Source: Sulfitobacter sp. THAF37 (lineage in GTDB: Bacteria; Pseudomonadota; Alphaproteobacteria; Rhodobacterales; Rhodobacteraceae). From it: DNA of 64,000 nt. Below are positions 54,218-60,813 of this stretch, in pieces; the first letter of the stretch is position 1, and every line of letters begins with the position of its first letter. The position numbers and the translations under genes are program-made. The notes beneath the pieces were generated by a model. The model saw only the letters and a list, made by a program, of their open reading frames with translations, was not told where the DNA came from and made no database searches. The DNA is taken from positions 62,001 to 126,000 of the forward strand of contig NZ_CP045374.1 of NCBI RefSeq assembly GCF_009363555.1, in the 5' to 3' direction.

Positions 54218-54754
54218 ATGAAACAGATCTTATCCGCTTTGCTTCTTGGTGTCATGACCGCCAGCACTGGTCTGGCCGATGGCTTTGGCACGCTTAACCC
54301 CGATGAAATGACCTGGCAAAACATGCTGGAGCGCGCCGAGAAAGGCGAAACTGGCATGGTGATTTGTTCGATGGGTTATGCCCTGACCAAATCGGGCGAC
54401 CATATCTCTGCCCGAACGCTGTTCCGCAACTGCGCGAATGACGGCTACACGGGTGCCATGACCTGGATGAGCCAGCTTGACAATAACGGTCTGGGCGGGG
54501 CCTACGACCCTGACGCTGCCGCCGAATGGGACCGCCGCGCGGCAGAGGCCGGGGATCCTGTGGGCAAGTTCAACTATGGCATCGCACTGATGCGCGGCCA
54601 CGGTGTGACCCGGGACGAGGCGCTGGGGCGCAAGCTGGTGGATGAGGCTGCGGGCGAGGGGCTGGAAATTGCGCAGCGGCTTCAAACCGCTGGTTATGAC
54701 CTGGATGAGGTCACGCCGGATGCCGATGACTGGAAATACGCGCCATTGTTCTGA
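54218..54754 (+). CDS. SEL1-repeat secreted protein
   Basis: 178 residues with signal peptide (QILSALLLGVMTASTGLA). Two to three helical SEL1/TPR-like repeats are visible (ALTKSGDHISARTLFRNCANDGYTGAM, AGDPVGKFNYGIALMRGHGVTRDEALGRKLV; each about 36 residues). AGGA lies 8 bases before ATG 54218; ATG 54203 is an alternative. The 3' end overlaps the convergent ATPase gene by 61 bases. A scaffold role in quinoprotein assembly is conceivable. Confidence 0.8.
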   Translation: MKQILSALLLGVMTASTGLADGFGTLNPDEMTWQNMLERAEKGETGMVICSMGYALTKSGDHISARTLFRNCANDGYTGAMTWMSQLDNNGLGGAYDPDAAAEWDRRAAEAGDPVGKFNYGIALMRGHGVTRDEALGRKLVDEAAGEGLEIAQRLQTAGYDLDEVTPDADDWKYAPLF

Positions 54755-55368
54755 ACGTCGCTGACAAGCCGTGCAGGGCTGCCGCCCAAGGTCACGATAC
54801 GGCTGGCCAGTTTGCGGGCTTCGGCCGCGACATGGGTGACCATGATCGTGGTAAGCCCGTGATCCGCCTTGATCCGCGCAAGTAGCTGCATCATCCCTTC
54901 CGCCGTCTCCGGATCGAGTGAGACGAAGGGTTCATCCAGCAACAACAGGTCTGGTCTGACCGAAAAGGCGCGGGCGAGGGCCAGGCGGCGTTGCTGTCCC
55001 AGCGACAGCTGGTCGGGAAAATCCCGTTCCCGGCCGGCCAGTCCGACTTCTTGGAGTGCCTTGCGCGCCTGCGCGGCGGTTGCACCTGTGGTCACGCAAA
55101 TGTTGCGCAGAACGTCGAGCCAAGGCAGCAGCGTTGGTTCCTGAAACACCACGGCGCAGGTGCCCTGCAGGTGGCAATGCCCGTCGAAATCGGAGTTCAG
55201 CCCGGCGATGACCCGCAACAATGAGGTTTTTCCAATCCCCGAAGGTCCAACCAGCGCGAGAGTTTCGCCTTTCTGAAGCTGTAGATGGATGTCTTGCAGG
55301 ATCGGACTCCTCTGCAAGGCAAGCCCGGTCAGTTTCAGGTCCAGCAAGGTGAAGGCAGCAGGGCTCAA
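54694..55368 (-). CDS. ABC transporter ATPase, nitrate/taurine type
   Basis: 224 residues. Walker A LVGPSGIGKTSLLR, VVFQEPTLLPWLDVLRNI and the signature DQLSLGQQRRLALARAF with LLLDEPFVSLD assign it to the SsuB/TauB/NrtD group. It follows the binding-protein gene by 6 bases. The permease of matching type is encoded far away at 44320-45096. Its last 61 bases overlap the SEL1 gene. Confidence 0.9.
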   Translation of the reverse strand: MSPAAFTLLDLKLTGLALQRSPILQDIHLQLQKGETLALVGPSGIGKTSLLRVIAGLNSDFDGHCHLQGTCAVVFQEPTLLPWLDVLRNICVTTGATAAQARKALQEVGLAGRERDFPDQLSLGQQRRLALARAFSVRPDLLLLDEPFVSLDPETAEGMMQLLARIKADHGLTTIMVTHVAAEARKLASRIVTLGGSPARLVSDVQNNGAYFQSSASGVTSSRS

Positions 55369-55374
55369 CTGGAT

Positions 55375-56352
55375 TTAACCGGGCGTTTCAGGATCGAGGA
55401 AGACGCCGTCCGGCAGGGTGCTGGCCTGACCCAGAAGGTCCCTACCCCCGAGATCATGCATCAGTTCCAACATCCGCGCGGCGGCGTCCCTGTCGACGGT
55501 CTGCGATATGGGGATGCCTGCGCGAAACCCGGCCTTGAGAGCGTCGAACTCCGCATCGGATTTGGCATTCATGCGATCGCGCAGCCGGTCCCATTCGGCG
55601 TCATCACGCGCCAGCACATCCTTGGCCGTGCGCGATGCCCGGGCAAGGCCATGGACCAGACCGGGAGCGTCGCGCAGCAGATCACCCTTGACGACATAGC
55701 CCAGCAGTGGCGTTTCCGGGTCGAGACCCAGATCGCGCGCAGCATCGGATATGTCGATCAGTTTGCGCATACCCGCGGTCTCCATCTTGGCCATGAAATG
55801 CCAGAAGTTGATCGCACCTGCGAGATCACCATCCAGCGCCGCCTTGAAGATCAGTGGCGGCGCACCAAAGACCTGTTCGCTTTCCGCCTTCAGGTCAAAT
55901 CCGAAAGTCTGCTTTGAATAGGCCCGCAGGATCAGCCAGCTTTTGTCGAGCGGCCCGCCCGCAATTCCAACCTTGCCGCCCTTCAGATCGGCCAAGGTCC
56001 GTACGTCGCTGTCCTGGGACACCAGCAGTCCGCCAACGGCCTTCGAGTATGGAATGAATACCATGTCCCTGCCTGCCGCCCGTTGCCGTGCGACCCAGAG
56101 CCAATCCGAAACGATGACGTCCGCCTGTCCGCCCTGAAAGGCGATCCGGGCCGCAGAGCTGCTAGCCGCGCCCTGTACATCGAGTTCAAAGCCCTCGGCC
56201 GTGTCGAACCCGTGGTGTCGGATCGTGTCCAACTCCCAATTGACAGTACCGAATTTCAGGACCGAAATTCGTAGTTTCGGGATCTCGGCATTGGCGACGC
56301 CCAGTGTTGTGAAAAGGGCCAGAAGGCAACCCAGGATTCTCGAAGCTTTCAT
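55375..56352 (-). CDS. ABC transporter substrate-binding protein, NMT1/THI5-like
   Basis: 325 residues with signal peptide (ILGCLLALFTTLGVANA). LKFGTVNWELDTIRHHGFDTAEGFELDV and GGQADVIVSDWLWVARQRAAG belong to the NMT1-like/SsuA family (part: QGGQADVIVSDWLWVARQ). GGAG is 7 bases upstream of the ATG. Its start overlaps the stop of a small upstream gene (ATGA). In quinoprotein clusters such transporters have been suspected to serve metal or cofactor supply; the substrate here is unknown. Confidence 0.88.
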   Translation of the reverse strand: MKASRILGCLLALFTTLGVANAEIPKLRISVLKFGTVNWELDTIRHHGFDTAEGFELDVQGAASSSAARIAFQGGQADVIVSDWLWVARQRAAGRDMVFIPYSKAVGGLLVSQDSDVRTLADLKGGKVGIAGGPLDKSWLILRAYSKQTFGFDLKAESEQVFGAPPLIFKAALDGDLAGAINFWHFMAKMETAGMRKLIDISDAARDLGLDPETPLLGYVVKGDLLRDAPGLVHGLARASRTAKDVLARDDAEWDRLRDRMNAKSDAEFDALKAGFRAGIPISQTVDRDAAARMLELMHDLGGRDLLGQASTLPDGVFLDPETPG

Positions 56353-56492
56353 GCGGATCGCTCCTGCCAGGGGGTCGGGGCTGTTATTGCGCCCGTGGCG
56401 ATGTGATCGGGGATAACCCGAAACGGCCCGTAGCTCTGGGCAAGGGCGGCGGTCCTGTGCGTTGGCAGATCGGTGGCGTGATGAAGTGTCAT
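56349..56492 (-). CDS. 47-residue protein coupled to the NMT1-type binding protein
   Basis: A short open frame (ATG 56492, stop 56349) has GGAG 8 bases before it and its TGA overlaps the ATG of the binding protein gene. GC at third codon positions is about 70 percent, like its neighbours. The peptide is soluble-looking, with His-rich start (MTLHHATDLPTHRTAALAQS) and Pro/Thr-rich end (ITAPTPWQERSA), no signal or membrane segment and no cysteine. I do not recognise it. It is the first gene of its operon, divergent from exaA across the palindrome, so it may be a regulatory or leader peptide or a small partner of the alcohol system. Confidence 0.65.
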   Translation of the reverse strand: MTLHHATDLPTHRTAALAQSYGPFRVIPDHIATGAITAPTPWQERSA

Positions 56493-56544
56493 CTTTCAGG
56501 CTCCTGCCGGTGTCACAATAGCCGCAAACTGCGCGCGCTGATGC

Positions 56545-56558
56545 GCGACTTAAGTCGC
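56545..56558. promoter_or_regulatory. Perfect palindrome in the exaA divergent promoter
   Basis: GCGACTTAAGTCGC is a perfect 14-bp palindrome between the small minus-strand gene (56492) and exaA (56693). Imperfect copies occur before pqqA. Its position about 135 bases upstream of exaA and 53 upstream of the small gene fits a regulator site, likely for the LuxR-type response regulator encoded after exaA. The rest of 56493-56692 contains an AT-rich promoter-like stretch at 56565-56610 and GGGAGG before exaA. Confidence 0.6.
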
Positions 56559-56692
56559 AGGCCGAACCTACTACCATTGTGCAATACCTATCCTGACCTT
56601 TTCCGCGAATAGTATCTGCGATGGAGTTCGCGCCATTCTTGCGGCGCGCTTTGCGTCTAATGCCCAGCATGGGGCTTTTGGGAGGAGAAAAA

Positions 56693-58468
56693 ATGAACAA
56701 ATTCATAATTGCAGCCGTTGTCGGCCTGCTGGCGACATCCGCCTTTGCGGATGCGCATGGCGCGGGCGTTACCGAAGAAATGCTGGCCAATGATACCGCG
56801 TCTACTGGCGACGTATTGACGAATGGCATGGGTCGCCACCTGCAACGGCATTCTCCGCTCGACACGCTGAACAAGGAGAACGTGAAGAACCTCGTTCCCG
56901 CCTGGGCCTTCTCGCTGGGCGGTGAAAAGCAGCGTGGTCAGGAAACCCAGCCGCTGGTGCATGACGGTATCATGTATATCACCGGGTCCTATTCGCGGCT
57001 TTATGCCATCGACGTCAAAACCGGCGAGGAGCTTTGGCAGTACGACGCGCGGCTGCCGGAGGGCATCTTGCCCTGCTGTGACGTCGTCAACCGCGGTGCG
57101 GCGCTCTATGGCGAGAACATCTATTTCGGAACGCTGGATGCACGCATTGTCGCGTTGAACGCCAAGACGGGCGATACGGTATGGAACAAGAAGATCGCGG
57201 ATTACAAGGCCGGTTACAGCTACACCGCCGCGCCGCTGATCGTGAACGGTCTGGTCGTGACGGGCAACTCGGGCGGTGAGTTCGGAATCGTCGGGTCGGT
57301 GCAGGCCCGTGACGCGGAAACCGGTGAAATGGTCTGGGAGCGTCCGGTGATCGAAGGTCACATGGGCACGCTCAATGGCGAAGAGAGCACGATGACCGGC
57401 ACGCTGAACGCGACCTGGCCCGGCGACATGTGGAAAACCGGTGGCGGCGCGACCTGGCTGGGCGGTTCCTATGACGCGGATACCGATACGCTGGTCTTCG
57501 GCACCGGCAACCCCGCGCCGTGGAACTCGTGGCTGCGCGACGCGGGTCAGAAAAACGACGGCTCAGGCGATAACCTCTATGCGGCGTCGCGTCTCGGGAT
57601 CGACCCGGCAACGGGCGAGATCAAATGGCACTTTCAGACCACCCCGCGCGAGGGCTGGGACTATGACGGCGTCAACGAGGTTGTTGCCTATACCGACCGT
57701 GAAGGAAACCAGCGTTATGCGACCGCTGACCGGAACGGATACTTCTACGTTCTGAACCGCGAAGACGGCGCATTCGTTTCGGCAACCCCCTTCGTCAAGG
57801 ATATCTCCTGGGCCAGTGGCATCGACGATAACGGACGCCCGATCTATAACGAGGAGGGCCGTCCGGGCGATCCTTCGTCTGCGGCGGACGGCAAGAAGGG
57901 CGAAGTGGTCTTTGCCTCTCCGTCCTTCCTGGGTGGCAAGAACTGGATGCCGATGGCACATTCGCCGGTCACGGGCCTGTTCTATGTACCGTCCAATGAA
58001 TGGGGCATGGACATCTGGAACGAGCCGATCACCTACAAGAAGGGTGCTGCGTATCTCGGCTCCGGTTTTACCATCAAACCGAACTATGAGGACCACATCG
58101 GCAGTCTCAAGGCGATCGACCCCGACACGGGCGAGATCAAGTGGGAGTACAAGAACGATGCCCCGCTGTGGGGTGGTGTGATGACGACCGCAGGCGGCCT
58201 GGTGTTCACTGGCACGCCCGAAGGCAAGTTCATCGCCTTTGACGATGAGACCGGTGAAGAATTGTGGTCGTTCCAGACCGGGTCCGGCATCGTCGGCCAG
58301 CCGATCACCTGGGAACAGGACGGCGAGCAATATGTGACCGTGATCTCCGGGTGGGGTGGTGCTGTGCCGCTCTGGGGTGGTGAAGTGGCCAAGAAGGTGA
58401 ACTACCTCAACCAGGGTGGCACCCTCTGGACCTTCCGCCTGCCTGAGCAACTGGCTTCAGCCAACTGA
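56693..58468 (+). CDS. exaA: PQQ-dependent alcohol dehydrogenase, ExaA/PedH-like with lanthanide-type DYD motif
   Basis: Periplasmic quinoprotein of 591 residues with a signal peptide ([17 protein letters not shown]). Vicinal cysteines C128-C129 ([10 protein letters not shown]) and propeller docking motifs (for example [30 protein letters not shown]) are present. Metal ligands E196 (GGEFG), N273 (TGNPAPWN) and catalytic D323 are followed by D325 (GWDYDGVNE). The residue two after the catalytic Asp is an Asp in lanthanide enzymes (XoxF, ExaF, PedH) and Ala or Ser in calcium ones. Overall sequence resembles ExaA ([15 protein letters not shown]) more than XoxF, so ethanol and longer alcohols or aldehydes are likely substrates. 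GGGAGG precedes the ATG. Confidence 0.92.
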   Translation: MNKFIIAAVVGLLATSAFADAHGAGVTEEMLANDTASTGDVLTNGMGRHLQRHSPLDTLNKENVKNLVPAWAFSLGGEKQRGQETQPLVHDGIMYITGSYSRLYAIDVKTGEELWQYDARLPEGILPCCDVVNRGAALYGENIYFGTLDARIVALNAKTGDTVWNKKIADYKAGYSYTAAPLIVNGLVVTGNSGGEFGIVGSVQARDAETGEMVWERPVIEGHMGTLNGEESTMTGTLNATWPGDMWKTGGGATWLGGSYDADTDTLVFGTGNPAPWNSWLRDAGQKNDGSGDNLYAASRLGIDPATGEIKWHFQTTPREGWDYDGVNEVVAYTDREGNQRYATADRNGYFYVLNREDGAFVSATPFVKDISWASGIDDNGRPIYNEEGRPGDPSSAADGKKGEVVFASPSFLGGKNWMPMAHSPVTGLFYVPSNEWGMDIWNEPITYKKGAAYLGSGFTIKPNYEDHIGSLKAIDPDTGEIKWEYKNDAPLWGGVMTTAGGLVFTGTPEGKFIAFDDETGEELWSFQTGSGIVGQPITWEQDGEQYVTVISGWGGAVPLWGGEVAKKVNYLNQGGTLWTFRLPEQLASAN

Positions 58469-58487
58469 TCTGGACCAAACATTCATC

Positions 58488-58521
58488 GCGCCCCCGGAAT
58501 CCGTTTTCGGGGGCGCTTTTT
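58488..58521 (+). terminator. Terminator after exaA
   Basis: GCGCCCCCG (58488-58496) and CGGGGGCGC (58508-58516) form a 9-bp perfect stem followed by five T residues. It lies 20 bases after the exaA stop, so exaA can be transcribed alone. Confidence 0.92.
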
Positions 58522-58578
58522 GTGCCTAGTACCTTTTGCCTAATGGCGGGGCGGTCGGATGCGGGCTAAACTCGGTGC

Positions 58579-59280
58579 ATGTTGACCAGACCCACGCACA
58601 CTCCGAATTTGGCTTCGGCCGGCACGCTGCAGGGCTGGGCGCTTGTCGTTGACGATCATCCGCTATTCTGTGACGCGCTGGAACTGACGTTGAGGTCGGT
58701 CGGCAACTTCGCGGACGTGGCGACTGCCAACAGCCTCGACGCGGCGCTGAAGACGATAAAGGGTGCACCGCCACCTGCGCTTATTCTGCTGGATCTCAAC
58801 CTGCCGGATGTGAACGGGTTTGACGGTCTGATGCGCCTTGGGCGGGCGGCTGAAGAGGTTCCGATCATCATCGTCTCTTCGATGGCCGAAAATTCCATAA
58901 TCGGAAATGCCATCGTCGCGGGTGCGCGGGGTTTCGTGCCGAAACATTCGCCCCGGTCGGTATTCCGCGATGCGTTGAACGCGATTGCCGCTGGCAACGT
59001 CTACAAGCCAGCCGGCTATGTTGAAGGACGGGGCAGCGAAGGCCGTCATGAAAACCTCACGCGCCTGTCGTCGCTGACCAACCAACAGGCCCGCATCCTG
59101 GAACTGATCTGCGAAGGAAAGCTGAACAAGCAAATCGCCTTTGACCTTTCGATCGCGGAAACCACCGTTAAGGCGCATGTCACCGCCATCATGCGCAAAC
59201 TCGGGGTTCAAAGCCGCACCCAAGCGGTGCTCGTGGCGCAGGATGCGCGCTATGCCAAGGACCTGCCAACACCGGAATGA
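58579..59280 (+). CDS. LuxR/NarL-family response regulator (ExaE/AgmR/PedR-like)
   Basis: 233 residues: receiver domain (VVDDHPLFCDALE; phospho-acceptor D72 in LLDLNLPDVNG; KHSPRS with Lys) and C-terminal LuxR HTH (LTNQQARILELICEGKLNKQIAFDLSIAETTVKAHV). Regulators of this kind control PQQ alcohol dehydrogenases in pseudomonads. It follows the exaA terminator, so it has its own promoter. Its kinase would be the one now reduced to a fragment downstream, or a kinase elsewhere. Confidence 0.9.
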   Translation: MLTRPTHTPNLASAGTLQGWALVVDDHPLFCDALELTLRSVGNFADVATANSLDAALKTIKGAPPPALILLDLNLPDVNGFDGLMRLGRAAEEVPIIIVSSMAENSIIGNAIVAGARGFVPKHSPRSVFRDALNAIAAGNVYKPAGYVEGRGSEGRHENLTRLSSLTNQQARILELICEGKLNKQIAFDLSIAETTVKAHVTAIMRKLGVQSRTQAVLVAQDARYAKDLPTPE

Positions 59281-59316
59281 CGGTTCCAACCTGCTCGGGG
59301 AGGAGCATGTTAAGGG

Positions 59317-60513
59317 ATGGCATCTGAATTGTTGTCAGAGGTATCTGACGGTGCATCAAATGCAGATCCCTCCGGGATTCTGCGCACGGCACAGGTGGGC
59401 GCAACGACATCGGCCCCGATTAGTGCGCTCGCATCCGAGCTTGGATCTGAACCCTTCAGCCTGATCATGTTATTCGTGAGCCCGCATGCGGATTTTGCCG
59501 CAGTCGTCGCCGAGGCGGAAACTTTCTATCCTGACACCGATGTGGTGGCATGTACCACTGCCGGAGAACTGGGTGCCAATGGGTACGAAGAAAACCTGAT
59601 CGTCGGGATCGGCTTTCCATCGGATGGTTTTGTCACCACCTCGCTGTTGATCGAGGACATCCAGGAACTGGATGTGCAGGCGACCATCGACCGGATCACC
59701 CTGAAACGCACGTCTTTGCTGGACCGGACCCCTGACATGGCCGAGAGCTTTGCGTTTCTCGTCGTCGACGGTCTGTCGTTGGGCGAGGATACGCTGACCG
59801 CCACGATCTCGCCGGCGATGCGCAACTTTCCTGTTTTTGGCGGATCTGCTGGTGATGGGTCGGACTACCGAAAAACGCTGGTGGCTTTGAACGGAAAGGC
59901 GGCCGGGAATTCGGCAGTACTGACGCTGGCCCGCAGCAGCCACCGCACACATGTCTTCAGCCTTGACCACCTGGTGCCGGGCGAGGTTCAGATGGTGGTG
60001 ACCGAGGCAGACCCTACGCGGCGCATCGTCAAGGAGATCAACGCCGAACCCGCCGCGCGGGAATATGCGCGACTGGTGGGCAAGGATCCCAACCAGTTGG
60101 ATCGTTTCACCTTTGCGTCCCATCCGGTCGTGGTGCGGATCGGGGACAAACACCATGTCCGCGCGATCCAGCAGGTCAACGACAACGGGGAACTGGTGTT
60201 CTTTTCGGCCATCGACGAAGGCATGGTGCTGACGGTCGCTGATCCGCAGGACCTTGGACAACACCTTGAGACCGAATTGAATGACCTCAGCAGCGAGCAG
60301 AAACCCGCGAACATCATAGGCTGCGATTGTATCCTGCGCCGGATCGAAGCGGAACAGTCGCAGCAGGCGAGGCATATATCGCAGGTGCTGAAAGCGCACC
60401 GGGTGACAGGGTTTTCGACCTACGGAGAGCAGATCGGTCCCCTGCATGTGAACCACACGATGAGCGGGATCGCATTCTATCACGCGCCGGAAGCAGGTGG
60501 GATGAAACGGTGA
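59317..60513 (+). CDS. FIST-domain sensory protein (NosP-like)
   Basis: 398 residues with an N-terminal FIST domain (GEEN region VGIGFPSDGFVTT, FAFLVVDGLSLGEDTL, FGGSAGDGSDYRKTL) and a FIST_C domain (GCDCILRRIEAEQSQQARHISQVL). NosP proteins of this family bind haem and NO and regulate a hybrid kinase (NahK) encoded next to them. Here the next gene begins at a GTGA overlap but is only a kinase fragment. It is the likely signal sensor for the preceding response regulator; haem binding has to be tested. Confidence 0.87.
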   Translation: MASELLSEVSDGASNADPSGILRTAQVGATTSAPISALASELGSEPFSLIMLFVSPHADFAAVVAEAETFYPDTDVVACTTAGELGANGYEENLIVGIGFPSDGFVTTSLLIEDIQELDVQATIDRITLKRTSLLDRTPDMAESFAFLVVDGLSLGEDTLTATISPAMRNFPVFGGSAGDGSDYRKTLVALNGKAAGNSAVLTLARSSHRTHVFSLDHLVPGEVQMVVTEADPTRRIVKEINAEPAAREYARLVGKDPNQLDRFTFASHPVVVRIGDKHHVRAIQQVNDNGELVFFSAIDEGMVLTVADPQDLGQHLETELNDLSSEQKPANIIGCDCILRRIEAEQSQQARHISQVLKAHRVTGFSTYGEQIGPLHVNHTMSGIAFYHAPEAGGMKR

Positions 60514-60770
60514 CCTCACTGATCAACCCCGCCGAGTCGCCCGAACGGCAGAACGGGAAGCTGATCAAAATCTCGCAGGCGCTGATGCGCAAGGTCGCGC
60601 AGAACACCGAACAATCGGGCTTTGCGTATCACCAGTTCGAACGTGCGGCACTGCTTGAAACCGAGGTGCAGCAACGCACGCTGGAACTGGAACGACCTGA
60701 GCCTCAAGATGATCCCGTAACCGCTGGATGCCACACGAATCTTCGAGTTTCTGTCACCGTCGGAGCCTGA
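60510..60770 (+). pseudogene. N-terminal remnant of a NahK/ErcS-type hybrid histidine kinase
   Basis: The frame starts with GTG overlapping the FIST stop and reads SLINPAESPERQNGKLIKI, ALMRKVAQNTEQ, SGFAYHQFERAALLETEVQQ and RTLELER, the coiled-coil N-terminus of NahK/ErcS' kinases. After about residue 63 the resemblance ends; in the +1 frame the sequence would continue as N-D-L-S, so a frameshift or deletion joint lies near 60695. The frame stops at 60770, 44 bases before a convergent gene. PAS, kinase and receiver domains (over 600 residues) are missing. The last 23 residues are unrelated. It is likely non-functional as a kinase. Confidence 0.75.
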
Positions 60771-60813
60771 CGAAATCACTCCTGAAGACGCGCCGCGAGA
60801 ATTTGACCGGCCA

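Noticed and set aside
56693..58468. XoxF methanol dehydrogenase
   Set aside because: The DYD pair fits, but the block EKQRGQE and the [16 protein letters not shown] region agree with ExaA/PedH enzymes and not with XoxF.
60731..60813. A second coding fragment (DATRIFEFLSPSEPDEI...) after the kinase stub
   Set aside because: It looks protein-like in one frame but has a stop just upstream, is under 30 codons before running antisense into the fusion gene, and shows no recognised family.
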